The translations under genes and the position numbers were made by a program. From contig JBDHVW010000008.1 in NCBI GenBank assembly GCA_039809865.1, forward strand, positions 86,669 through 150,668: a stretch of 64,000 nt of DNA, given 5' to 3'. This stretch comes from QWHO01 sp039809865 (lineage in GTDB: Bacteria; Vulcanimicrobiota; Xenobia; Xenobiales; QWHO01). Every line of letters begins with the position of its first letter. Positions within the stretch are counted from its first letter, which is position 1. Shown here one piece after another: positions 16,059 through 24,146 of this stretch. Under the pieces are notes generated by a model. The model was not told where the DNA came from. It ran no database searches and saw nothing but the letters and a program-made list of their open reading frames with translations.

Positions 16059-17068
16059 TTGCGCTGGATGGGCGGGCGCTCGTCGGGCGAAGCGATCCCC
16101 TTCGGGAACGCCTCCAGATGCACCACGACCTGGTCGAGCACCAGCGCCGACCCGCTGAGCTCGGACCCGCTCACGGTGAGCAGGCGGCCCTCGCCGGGGG
16201 TGCTTTTGGCGCTCCATTCGCCGCCCGCCACCTGGCGCAGAAAGTTGAGGGCGCGCCGGGGGTCGGCCGTGGCCGAGGCGCCGTCGGCATTGGCGGCCTC
16301 GAGGGCGTAGGAAGGCAGCAGCTTGGTGAATTTGAGCACGAACTCGGAGCGGTTGCCGAACAGGTCCACCGCCAGCAGGCGATCGCCCACCTGCACCACG
16401 ACGCCGCGCGCCTCGGGATTCTCGCGCGCGAAGGTCCCCAGGGCGTCGCGGTAGCCCTCCAGGCGTGACTTCACCTTCGGGTCCTCGTAGGTGAGGCCCA
16501 GATTGGTGGAATCGCTATAGCCCGCCTTCGTCTGCGACTTCTCCACCGAGCTCCAGACGGCGCCCTGCGAGTTGGTCTCGCGCGCCGTGGCCCGCACCGC
16601 GATGTTGGCGGCGACGGGACGGCTCTTCTCGAAGTTGGTCGATTGGTAGTTCCAGCGACCGTGCTCCACGCAGTACACGGCCACCGACGTGCGCCCGGAG
16701 CGGGCCGGCAGCCAGAGGTCGTCCTGCAGGACGCGGTCCTGCTTGGCGCCCTGGAGAATCTCCCCGGCCATGATGAACACGGGCTGGCTGCCGCGGTTCT
16801 CGATGCGCAGCTCGTTGACGCTGCCGCTTTCGTTGGTTTCGCCGATCACCAGCGAGCCGAGCGCCAGCGCCTGATCCAGCGTGTTGTAATCGGGCAGCTT
16901 GCGAGCCGGAGCGACCACCGGGTAGAGGACCAGGTTGCGATAGCGGGCGGGAGTCCCGATTTTGGAGGCGATCAGCCAGTCTTCGAGGACGAGCTGCGAG
17001 CTCTTGTCCAACTCCCGAGCCGCCAGTGGCACGACCAGGAGCAACAGCAGAAGCAAGAATTTTCTCAT
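16046..17068 (-). CDS. Exported ARPP-1-like domain protein
   Basis: 340 residues with a clear signal peptide (MRKFLLLLLLLVVPLAA). The body resembles the ARPP-1/DUF6569 family: NLVLYPVV, LDQALALGSLVIGET, IMAGEILQGAKQDRVLQDD and a C-terminal VLDQVVVHLEAFP. I know no biochemical function for this family; the ARPP-1 name refers to co-occurrence with phosphatase and rhodanese proteins. Start at the Met before the signal peptide; nine upstream in-frame residues are hydrophilic and rejected. It converges on and overlaps the radical SAM operon by 13 nt. Confidence 0.62.
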   Translation of the reverse strand: MRKFLLLLLLLVVPLAARELDKSSQLVLEDWLIASKIGTPARYRNLVLYPVVAPARKLPDYNTLDQALALGSLVIGETNESGSVNELRIENRGSQPVFIMAGEILQGAKQDRVLQDDLWLPARSGRTSVAVYCVEHGRWNYQSTNFEKSRPVAANIAVRATARETNSQGAVWSSVEKSQTKAGYSDSTNLGLTYEDPKVKSRLEGYRDALGTFARENPEARGVVVQVGDRLLAVDLFGNRSEFVLKFTKLLPSYALEAANADGASATADPRRALNFLRQVAGGEWSAKSTPGEGRLLTVSGSELSGSALVLDQVVVHLEAFPKGIASPDERPPIQRNYDR

Positions 17069-17202
17069 GACATGGGGTCCGTCGAAGCTTATCAAGAACT
17101 TATTTCATGAAGGGACATGGAGCCCGCGAGGGGGAAGATACGGGCAAGAGTTCCAGGCGAACGTTTTTTCGCCCGTCGAACCAAGCTTTGAGGTGACTCG
17201 TC

Positions 17203-18573
17203 GTGCGCTACGCCCGTAATATATTGGATCTGATCGGCAATACACCGCTGGTACGCCTGAACAAAATGGCCGCCGGGGTGCGTCCCACCGTGCTCTGCAA
17301 GCTCGAATATCTCAACCCGGGCGGCAGCGTCAAGGACCGCATCGGCATCTCGATGATCGAGGCCGCCGAGCGCGAGGGCAAGCTCAAGCGGGGCGGGGTC
17401 ATCATCGAGCCGACCTCGGGCAACACCGGGGTGGGCCTGGCCCAGGCGGCCGCCCTGAAGGGCTACCGTTGCGTCTTCGTGATGCCCGACAAGATGAGCC
17501 AGGAGAAAATCCGCCTGCTCAAGGCCTACGGCGCCGAGGTCGTCATCACGCCCACGGCCGTGCCCAAGGAATCGCCCGAGAGCTACTACTCGGTGGCCGA
17601 CCGCCTCGAGCGCGAGATCCCCAACGCGTTCCAGCCCAACCAGTATTACAACCCGATCAATCCGCAAACCCACTACGAGAGCACCGGCCCCGAGATCTGG
17701 GAGCAGACCGAGGGCAAGATCGACGTCTTCGTGGCCGGAATGGGCACCGGCGGCACGATTACCGGCGTGGCGCGCTATCTCAAAGAGCAGAACCCCAACG
17801 TCAAGATCGTGGGCGTCGACCCGGTCGGCTCGCTCTACACCTCGAACTGCATCAAGCCTTACAAGATCGAGGGAATCGGCGAGGACTTCTTCCCCGGCAC
17901 GATGGACCTGAACATGGTCGACGAGAAAATCATCGTCACCGATCGAGACGCTTTCGTGACAGCGCGCCATCTCTGCCGCGAGGAGGGCATCCTGACCGGC
18001 GGCGCGGCCGGCGCGGCCGTCTTCGGGGCGCTCAAATACGCCCGGCAGCTCGACGAGAGCAAGGTCATCGTGGTCCTGTTGCCCGACAGCGGCAAGAGCT
18101 ACCTGTCCAAGTTCCACGCCGACGAGTACATGAAAGAGCACGGTTTCTGGGATCCCGGCTCCGAGTCGGTGTCCATCCGCGACCTGCTGCAGAGCAAGCC
18201 CGCTCCCAACGGCAAGATCGTTACCGTGGAGGCGGACGAGAAGGTGCCCAGCGCCATCCAGGTGATGCGGCGCTATTCGGTGTCGCAGCTCCCGGTGCTC
18301 GAGGGCGACCGGGTCGTGGGCTCGGTTCAGGAGTCCGACCTGATGAACCTGATCTTCGAAGACGGCTCGGTGCTCAACCAGAGCGTCCGCGAGGTCATGA
18401 GCGAGCCTCTCCCCATCCTCCCGGGCGACACGACCGTCAGCTCGGTCTACCAGATCCTGTTGCAGGGACGCCCGGCCGTGCTGGTCTCGGATGACGGGGA
18501 GAAACCTACCGGAATCGTGACCAAGATCGACCTGATCGACTTCATCTCGCGCTCCGCCGAAGCCCGAGCATGA
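17203..18573 (+). CDS. cbs: Cystathionine beta-synthase (PLP enzyme with C-terminal CBS pair)
   Basis: 456 residues. Residues 1-315 are a fold-type II PLP enzyme of the cysteine synthase/CBS group: the PLP lysine in GGSVKDRIG, TSGNTGVGLA for substrate binding and GTGGTITG for the PLP phosphate. Residues ~330-455 form two CBS domains, the usual regulatory module of cystathionine beta-synthase. It condenses serine (or O-acetylserine) with homocysteine, in transsulfuration. GTG start supported by GAGGTGA (17190-17196) at 6-nt spacing. An O-acetylserine-dependent or H2S-producing variant is possible. Confidence 0.88.
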   Translation: MRYARNILDLIGNTPLVRLNKMAAGVRPTVLCKLEYLNPGGSVKDRIGISMIEAAEREGKLKRGGVIIEPTSGNTGVGLAQAAALKGYRCVFVMPDKMSQEKIRLLKAYGAEVVITPTAVPKESPESYYSVADRLEREIPNAFQPNQYYNPINPQTHYESTGPEIWEQTEGKIDVFVAGMGTGGTITGVARYLKEQNPNVKIVGVDPVGSLYTSNCIKPYKIEGIGEDFFPGTMDLNMVDEKIIVTDRDAFVTARHLCREEGILTGGAAGAAVFGALKYARQLDESKVIVVLLPDSGKSYLSKFHADEYMKEHGFWDPGSESVSIRDLLQSKPAPNGKIVTVEADEKVPSAIQVMRRYSVSQLPVLEGDRVVGSVQESDLMNLIFEDGSVLNQSVREVMSEPLPILPGDTTVSSVYQILLQGRPAVLVSDDGEKPTGIVTKIDLIDFISRSAEARA

Positions 18574-18595
18574 CGAGCTCGTCCCCGCTCGCCTG

Positions 18596-19036
18596 ATGGA
18601 GCCCGCGGAGCTGCCTTTCGGCTACGGGCGCGATACTCTGGTTCTGATGCCGCGGGATGCGTCTCGCTGCTTTGCCTACTGGGAGCTGTCCGTGGGCACG
18701 CGCAAGAGCCTGCTGGCCCGCCACGGAGAGGCGACCATGAAGAAGGCGCGGCTCTTCCTGCGGGTGCACCGACCCGAGCCCGAGCGACTGGACATCGACG
18801 TGTCCGGGCCCGTGCGGTCGTGGTATTTCGACCCCGAGTGTCCCGGCAAGCGCGTCTCGGGTGAGCTGGTCATTCGCTTCGAGGAGAACGGCGAGGATTC
18901 GCTGATACGCTCGCGCGAGGTTTGCATGCCGGCCCGGGAGCCGGCCCAAGAGGATCCGGCCTGGCCGGTCAAGGGGGAAGTTTATGCGCGCGTCCGCCGC
19001 GCGCTGGGCCAGGAATGGCCCTCCGCCGAAGGATGA
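18596..19036 (+). CDS. DUF4912 protein
   Basis: 146 residues. Matches DUF4912: YGRDTLVLMPRD, CFAYWELS, LFLRVHRPEPE and SWYFDP, which describe a small beta-sandwich often found with or fused to GH57 glycan enzymes. Its stop overlaps the GH57 start (ATGA), so the two are translationally coupled and probably work together on glycogen-like polymer; binding of glucan is inference. First gene of a four-gene operon (DUF4912, GH57, 121-residue protein, nitrilase). Confidence 0.72.
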   Translation: MEPAELPFGYGRDTLVLMPRDASRCFAYWELSVGTRKSLLARHGEATMKKARLFLRVHRPEPERLDIDVSGPVRSWYFDPECPGKRVSGELVIRFEENGEDSLIRSREVCMPAREPAQEDPAWPVKGEVYARVRRALGQEWPSAEG

Positions 19037-20589
19037 CCGGCTATCTCGTCCTGCTCCTGGACGCCCACCTGCCCTGGGTCCGCCACAAAGGCGAGTCTCC
19101 CCGTCCGCTGGAGGAATTCTGGCTGTTCGACGTCATGACGGAGAGCTATCTCGTGCTGCTCGGCATGATGTACGGCCTCGTGGACGAGGGGATCCCGTTC
19201 CGCCTGACGATGAGCCTCTCGCCCACCCTGCTCGCGATGCTGGAGGACCCGTATCTCAAGCGCGCCTACCACGAGCATCTGCACCACCGGATGGAGCTGG
19301 CCGAGCGCGAGCTGAGCCGCACCAGCCACTACGAGCCCGATTCCTTTCCGGCCGCCGAGATGTATCACAACCGCCTGCGCTGGGTGCACGACCTCTACGT
19401 GGACGTTTTCGACCAGGACCTGATCGGCGCGTTCTCCCGCCTGCGCGAGACGGGGGCGCTGGAGATCATCACCACCGCGGCCACCCACGCTTACCTGCCG
19501 CTGGTCGCTGAGCGGCCGGAAGTGGCCAAGGCCCAGCTACGCGTGGCGCGGCGCGAGTTCCGGCGGCACTTCGGTATCGAGCCGCCGGGCTGGTGGCTGC
19601 CCGAATGCGCCTGGAACGCCGACGTGGACGCCGCCATGGAGGGACAGGGCTACTTCTTTCTCGACGCCCTTGGCGTGATGGGCGCCGAGCCCCGCCCCCA
19701 GGCCTGTCACTACGCCCCCATCGTGACCCCCTCGGGCTGGACCGTGCTGGGACGCGATCCCGAGTGCCATCGTCAGGTCTGGAGCGCGGACGGCTACCCT
19801 TCGGACCCGTTCTACCGGGAATTCTATCGCGACATCGGGTGGGATCTGCCCCTGGACACCATCGGCCCCTGGATTCACGGCTCGGGCGCCCGCATGAACA
19901 CGGGCTTCAAATACTGGCGCATCACCGGACCGACCGACCACAAGGAGCCTTACCAGCCCTGGCTTGGACGTCAGCGCGCCTGGGAGCATGCGGGCTCTTT
20001 CCTCGAGAGCCGTCTGCGCCAGGCCCAATGGCTGGGCGAGCAGATGGGCCGCCCGCCCGTGGTGGTGGCTCCCTACAGTGCCGAGCTGCTCGGGCACCGC
20101 TGGTTCGAAGGACCGTTCTGGCTCGAGGGGCTGTTGCGCCAGCTGGCCCAGCAGGACGCGATCAAGCTCGAGCATCCGAGCCGCCTCCCCGGGCCGTTCC
20201 AGACCGCCACCCCGGCCGTCTCGAGCTGGAGTGACGGGGGTTGTCACCAGGCCTGGCTGGAGGAGTCCACCGACTGGGTCTACCGCCATCTGCACCACGC
20301 GGGCCAGCGCCTGTCCGAGCTGCTGGGCGCCGACCATCCCAGGGCCCTGCGGCAGGCCGCCCGCGAATTGCTGCTGGCTCAGTCCTCGGACTGGCTCAGC
20401 CTGCTGCACGCCGGCTCCCACGCCGATTATGCGCGTCGCCGGCTGTTCGAGCATCTGCGCAACGTGGCGTGGTTGTGCGATTCGATCGAGCGCGGCGAGG
20501 TGGAGGAGGGGACCCTGGCCCGCTTGGAGGAAAGAAACGCCCTGTTCCCGGATTTGGACCTGGCGGACTTCGCGAACGGAGAGAGTTGA
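19033..20589 (+). CDS. GH57 1,4-alpha-glucan branching enzyme-like protein with Ser at the expected catalytic Asp
   Basis: 518 residues, typical of GH57 branching enzymes (DUF1957 type). Landmarks: LDAHLPWVRH (motif 1), GWWLPECAWN with the predicted nucleophile Glu191, and APYSAELLGHRWFEG. In family members I know, the last motif has Asp as the acid/base (Asp353 in the Thermus thermophilus enzyme); here that position is Ser349 (codon AGT). The rest of the motif is intact, so it has either lost or changed activity, or uses another residue. The ATG at 19033 overlaps the DUF4912 stop; the next gene overlaps its own stop. Confidence 0.82.
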   Translation: MTGYLVLLLDAHLPWVRHKGESPRPLEEFWLFDVMTESYLVLLGMMYGLVDEGIPFRLTMSLSPTLLAMLEDPYLKRAYHEHLHHRMELAERELSRTSHYEPDSFPAAEMYHNRLRWVHDLYVDVFDQDLIGAFSRLRETGALEIITTAATHAYLPLVAERPEVAKAQLRVARREFRRHFGIEPPGWWLPECAWNADVDAAMEGQGYFFLDALGVMGAEPRPQACHYAPIVTPSGWTVLGRDPECHRQVWSADGYPSDPFYREFYRDIGWDLPLDTIGPWIHGSGARMNTGFKYWRITGPTDHKEPYQPWLGRQRAWEHAGSFLESRLRQAQWLGEQMGRPPVVVAPYSAELLGHRWFEGPFWLEGLLRQLAQQDAIKLEHPSRLPGPFQTATPAVSSWSDGGCHQAWLEESTDWVYRHLHHAGQRLSELLGADHPRALRQAARELLLAQSSDWLSLLHAGSHADYARRRLFEHLRNVAWLCDSIERGEVEEGTLARLEERNALFPDLDLADFANGES

Positions 20590-20954
20590 TGGCGGCCAAG
20601 AAAGAGCTGATGGAGGCGCTGCACGAGCTGCACCGCGTCTCGGTCGAAATGGACCAGTTGACGAGCCGCGCCGAGGGCGAGCGCACCTCCGAGATGGGTG
20701 CCGAGCTGGTGCGGGTGGTCGGCCGCTGGGTGGGTCTGGTGGAAGGATTCGTGCAGTATTGTCCCCCGGGCGAGAAGCTGGTCAACTACCAGCAAGCGAC
20801 GCGCGGCCTGGAGGACATCCTGCAGGGACTCGACGGCCTGAATGATGTCGACGAAATCCGGGGTCAGGAGCGGCGCGTGCAGCCCGCCGTGGATCGCTGG
20901 AGCGAGGCGCTGACCGAGGTCATCAACGAAGTGCTGGGGGCCGCTTCCCGATGA
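20589..20954 (+). CDS. Hypothetical 121-residue helical protein
   Basis: Start ATG overlaps the GH57 stop by one base (TGATG), with GGAGAG close upstream. Predominantly helical, charged, with no signal peptide or membrane segment; one segment (VGRWVGLVEGFVQYCPPGEK) is more hydrophobic. The nitrilase gene begins inside its last codons (ATGA). The tight coupling suggests it serves the GH57/DUF4912 proteins or the amidohydrolase. No family recognised. Confidence 0.65.
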   Translation: MAAKKELMEALHELHRVSVEMDQLTSRAEGERTSEMGAELVRVVGRWVGLVEGFVQYCPPGEKLVNYQQATRGLEDILQGLDGLNDVDEIRGQERRVQPAVDRWSEALTEVINEVLGAASR

Positions 20955-21775
20955 GAGTCGCCTGCATCCAGCTCAGCTCCAATGCTGACTTCGACCGCAA
21001 TTTGCGCGTCGCCGGAGAGCTCGTGGCCGAAGCTGCCTCTCGGGGCGCGCGCCTGGCGGTGTTGCCGGAGGTCTTCAACCGGCGCGGAAGCAAGGACTTG
21101 CAGCTCGCCAACCAGGAGGGGCTGGACGGGCCGACCGTGGCCTTCATGACCGAGACTGCCCGCAAGCACGGGCTGTGGCTGCTGGCGGGCAGCTTCATGG
21201 AGAAGCGGGCGGAGTTCGCCCCGCGCGGCTCCAACAGCTCTCTGTTGGTGCGCCCGGATGGCCAGCTGGTGGCCCACTACCGCAAGATCCACCTGTTCGA
21301 CATCGAGGTCCAGGGCGTTTCCGCGCGCGAATCGGACGCGATGGTGCCTGGCGACGCCGCGGTTCTTACGGCCGTGGACGATGTTTCGCTGGGCCTGACG
21401 ATCTGCTACGACCTGCGCTTCCCGGAGCTGTATCGCGCCCTGACCCTGGCCGGCGCCCGCATGATCGCCGTTCCGGCCGCCTTCACGGAGCGCACCGGCC
21501 GCGATCACTGGGAAGTTCTGCTGCGCGCCCGCGCCATCGAGAACCAGGTCTTCATCCTGGCCCCCAACCAGCTCGGTCCGGCCGAGGGCACCCAGACCTG
21601 CTACGGCCGCTCGCTGATCATCGACCCGTGGGGCGTCGTGCTGGCCCAGGCCCCGGACACAGAGTGCTGCATCGTGGCCGACCTGGACTTCGCCGCCCAG
21701 GACCGCATCCGCGCCGGCCTGCCGTGTTTGGAGCACCGACGGGAAGAAGCCTACGCCCTAGACGGGGGACGGTAG
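20951..21775 (+). CDS. Carbon-nitrogen hydrolase (Nit1/omega-amidase type)
   Basis: 274 residues, full-length nitrilase-superfamily amidase. The catalytic triad is visible: Glu in VLPEVF, Lys in YRKIHLFD, and Cys in TICYDLRFPELYR. The RKIHLFD and CYDLRFPELY signatures are those of the Nit1/deaminated-glutathione amidase and omega-amidase branch, so metabolite repair is likely. The last codons (ALDGGR and TAG) lie inside an array of 7-bp repeats. It converges with the TPR gene, with 5 bases between stops. Confidence 0.85.
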   Translation: MRVACIQLSSNADFDRNLRVAGELVAEAASRGARLAVLPEVFNRRGSKDLQLANQEGLDGPTVAFMTETARKHGLWLLAGSFMEKRAEFAPRGSNSSLLVRPDGQLVAHYRKIHLFDIEVQGVSARESDAMVPGDAAVLTAVDDVSLGLTICYDLRFPELYRALTLAGARMIAVPAAFTERTGRDHWEVLLRARAIENQVFILAPNQLGPAEGTQTCYGRSLIIDPWGVVLAQAPDTECCIVADLDFAAQDRIRAGLPCLEHRREEAYALDGGR

Positions 21776-21792
21776 ACGGACTACGGACTGCG
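21758..21792. repeat. Five imperfect 7-bp repeats covering two convergent stop codons
   Basis: Units are CTAGACG, GGGGACG, GTAGACG, GACTACG and GACTGCG. The nitrilase stop (TAG, 21773-21775) and the TPR-gene stop (TAG on the minus strand, 21783-21781) both lie inside the array. Related to the array at 47910-47944. Confidence 0.7.
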
Positions 21793-22875
21793 TCGGGGTG
21801 CCGGGCTGGCGGCCTGGCTGGGTGACGCGGGAGCCGGGCTGGGCGAGGACGTGACCGCCGGAGAGGGCGAGGCGACCACGACCCTGGGACTCGGCGAAGC
21901 GACCACCGGGGACGGAGTCACCACGACCGGCGAAGGCGTCACCATGATGGGTGAGGCCACCACGCCCGGATTGGCGGCTCCCGGGCTCACGGGAGCCTCG
22001 GGCGAGCCGCCCGGAGAGGGAGACGCCGGCGCCATCAGCTCCTGCTTCATGAACATGATGCGGAACTGATCCTCCTGCGAGGTGGCGAACTTCTCTGCCA
22101 TCTCGAGCTGCGCGATAGCCTTCTGGCGCTCGCCCAGCTTTTCGTAGAGCGCGGCGCGCATGAACAGAATGTCGATGCCGTTGGGGGGATTCATCTCGGC
22201 CAGCTTGTCCAGCGTGGCCAGAGCCTCGCGGTACTGGTCCTGGGAAGCCTGCATCTGGGCGATCAGGAACATGACCTCCGCCCGCTCGGTGTTGCGCGCT
22301 TCCGTGACGGAAGCCTTGGCCGACTCGTCCTCGGCCGGGGGCAAGGGGCGGTCGGCATACTTGAGAGCTTCGTCCAGCGAGACTTTGGCCGCGGCCCAGT
22401 CCTTCTTGACCATGTGAACCTTGGCCATTTCCTGCAACGCAAAAGCGCGGTTCGGATCGCTGGGGCTGGCGATGACCTTCTGCAGGTTCTGCTCGGCCTC
22501 GGCCAGCATCTTGTTCTTCTCGTCGCCGTCCGGCTTGGCGGCCGCCTCGACCAGCAGGAAGTGACCCACGTTGGCCGTGGCCTCCAGGTTGGTGGGGTCT
22601 TTGGCAGCCTGCTCTTTCCAGTAGGTGAGCTGGCTCTGCTTGGGCTGGTTCTGCTGCTGCTCCTCGTGCTTGGGCGCCTGCGTGCCCATGTTGACGCACA
22701 TCACGCCCGACGTGAACAGGAACGCTACCAGCAAAATGCCAACGCCGACCTGAATAACCCGCTTACGCATCACCTCGCGGGGCGTAAGCGGTTTCGGAGC
22801 AAATCTTTCTTCTTCGATCTCCCTGCGCGACCTGGGGGGACGGCGGGCACGGGTGGCACGGCGCGGACCCGGCAT
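21781..22875 (-). CDS. TPR-containing membrane-anchored protein with Ser/Pro/Val tail
   Basis: 364 residues. Basic N-terminus, one membrane helix at about 40-60 (VIQVGVGILLVAFLF), then a helical repeat region (about 85-275) with TPR character: NLEATANVGHFLLVEAA, RAFALQEMAKVHMVKKDW, ALATLDKLAEMNPPNG, RAALYEKLGERQKAIAQLE. The last ~85 residues are low-complexity Ser-Pro-Val repeats (TPSPVVVTPSPVV), probably an extended envelope spacer. It follows the sigma-28 gene by 66 nt on the same strand. A scaffold role is inferred. Confidence 0.7.
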   Translation of the reverse strand: MPGPRRATRARRPPRSRREIEEERFAPKPLTPREVMRKRVIQVGVGILLVAFLFTSGVMCVNMGTQAPKHEEQQQNQPKQSQLTYWKEQAAKDPTNLEATANVGHFLLVEAAAKPDGDEKNKMLAEAEQNLQKVIASPSDPNRAFALQEMAKVHMVKKDWAAAKVSLDEALKYADRPLPPAEDESAKASVTEARNTERAEVMFLIAQMQASQDQYREALATLDKLAEMNPPNGIDILFMRAALYEKLGERQKAIAQLEMAEKFATSQEDQFRIMFMKQELMAPASPSPGGSPEAPVSPGAANPGVVASPIMVTPSPVVVTPSPVVASPSPRVVVASPSPAVTSSPSPAPASPSQAASPAPRRSP

Positions 22876-22941
22876 AATCTATCGACTTCCTTTAACGATG
22901 CTGATGAAGCCGGCCCTTTCTTGCAGGGCCAAGAATCTCCT

Positions 22942-23736
22942 TCAGATCTGACCTTCGATCAGGAAGTCTTGCATGGCCTCAGAGCTGATGGTGTCGCCGC
23001 CCAGATACATCCGCAGCTTCTTGACGGCGGCACTGTGCATTTGCGAGATGCGCTGCTTGCTGACGCCCAGCTCGCGCGCGATCGCCTCGAACGTGACCCC
23101 GCGGAAATAGTGCTCGGTCACCAGGAACTGGTGCCGCTCATCCAACTGCTCGATAGCGCGGCGCATGGTGTCGCGCTGCTCGCGGAACTCGACTTCGGTG
23201 GCCGGGTCCTCGAACGGGGCCGCCTCCACCAGGTCCATCATCGTCGTGTCGCCGTCGGCGTCGCCGACCGGCTGATCCAGCGAAAGCAGGTAGATGCAAC
23301 CCAGGCTGGAGATGAGCTCGTACACCTCTTCGGCGCTGATCTTCAGCTCTTCGGCCAGCTCGGCCTCGGACGGCTCGCGTCCGCTCATCTGCTGGAGCTT
23401 CTCGGTGGCCTTCTGGTAGTCGCGCACCTTCTGGCGCGTGCGCTCGGGCAGCCAATCCATGCGGCGCAGCCCGTTGTAGATGGCGCCGCGCACGACGGGG
23501 GTAGCGTAGGTCTCGAACTTGAAGCCACGCCCCGGATCGAAGCCGTCGATGGCGCGGACCAGACCAAAGTTGCCGTCGGCGATCAGGTCGTCAAGCTCGG
23601 TGCCGGAGCGCAATTTGCGCAAGACACCGAGGGCCAGATTGCGCACCAGGCCCTGGTAGTGCTCCGTGAGGTCGGAGCGCAGATCCGGACTTCCCGTCTC
23701 CTTGAATTTTCGCCAAACCTCGGCGAGGTCTTGCAT
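22942..23736 (-). CDS. fliA: Sigma-28 family RNA polymerase sigma factor (FliA/WhiG)
   Basis: 264 residues, the normal size. Region 2 is clear (GTELDDLIADGNFGLVRAID, FKFETYATPVVRGAI, RRMDW), region 3 follows, and region 4 ends with a helix-turn-helix (IARELGVSKQRISQMH). FliA/WhiG sigma factors direct late flagellar and motility genes at TAAA-N15-GCCGATAA promoters. GGGAGA lies 6 nt before the ATG. The location directly behind flgF-flgG-flgJ supports a flagellar role. No FlgM anti-sigma gene is recognisable in the window. Confidence 0.92.
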   Translation of the reverse strand: MQDLAEVWRKFKETGSPDLRSDLTEHYQGLVRNLALGVLRKLRSGTELDDLIADGNFGLVRAIDGFDPGRGFKFETYATPVVRGAIYNGLRRMDWLPERTRQKVRDYQKATEKLQQMSGREPSEAELAEELKISAEEVYELISSLGCIYLLSLDQPVGDADGDTTMMDLVEAAPFEDPATEVEFREQRDTMRRAIEQLDERHQFLVTEHYFRGVTFEAIARELGVSKQRISQMHSAAVKKLRMYLGGDTISSEAMQDFLIEGQI

Positions 23737-23830
23737 CCAGTTCTCCCGTTAACAGCGCAGAAGCGGGCTCGGTGATCCCGGCCCGCTTCCGACTTTCCCT
23801 GTTTCGGGCTTGAAGCCCTTCCCAAGGGAG

Positions 23831-24136
23831 CTACATGGTGTCTTTCATCTGCTGGAAGAGCATGTTGGCCAGGCCCACGCCGCCGTCCTGAGACCACTGC
23901 TTGGCGCGCTCCTGATCCAGCATGCCGTTGAACTGCTCTTCTTGCTGCCCCCCGCCAAACATGCTGTTCGGGTCCTTGGGGATGGAGCTGCGCATCTGGC
24001 TGAGCATCTGCGTCAGAAAGAGCTGCTCGAAATCCTTGCAGGCCTCCTTGAGCTTGGCCTGCTCGCCCTCTTTCGAGGGAGTCTGCTCGGCGGCCGCCTT
24101 CTTGAGGGGGAGGGGGTTGAGTCCTTCGATATTCAT
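23831..24136 (-). CDS. flgJ: FlgJ-type rod-binding protein, N-terminal domain only
   Basis: 101 residues with the rod-binding domain: LKEACKDFEQLFLTQMLSQMR, GGGQQEEQFNGMLDQERAKQ, and GVGLANMLFQQM. Gammaproteobacterial FlgJ adds a C-terminal muramidase, absent here as in many other phyla, so another enzyme must open the murein for the rod. AGGAGG precedes the ATG at good spacing. It is 10 nt downstream of flgG. Confidence 0.88.
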   Translation of the reverse strand: MNIEGLNPLPLKKAAAEQTPSKEGEQAKLKEACKDFEQLFLTQMLSQMRSSIPKDPNSMFGGGQQEEQFNGMLDQERAKQWSQDGGVGLANMLFQQMKDTM

Positions 24137-24146
24137 CCTTTACCTC

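Noticed and set aside
21758..21792. CRISPR array
   Set aside because: Repeat units are 7 bp and contiguous, with no spacers, and no cas genes are present.
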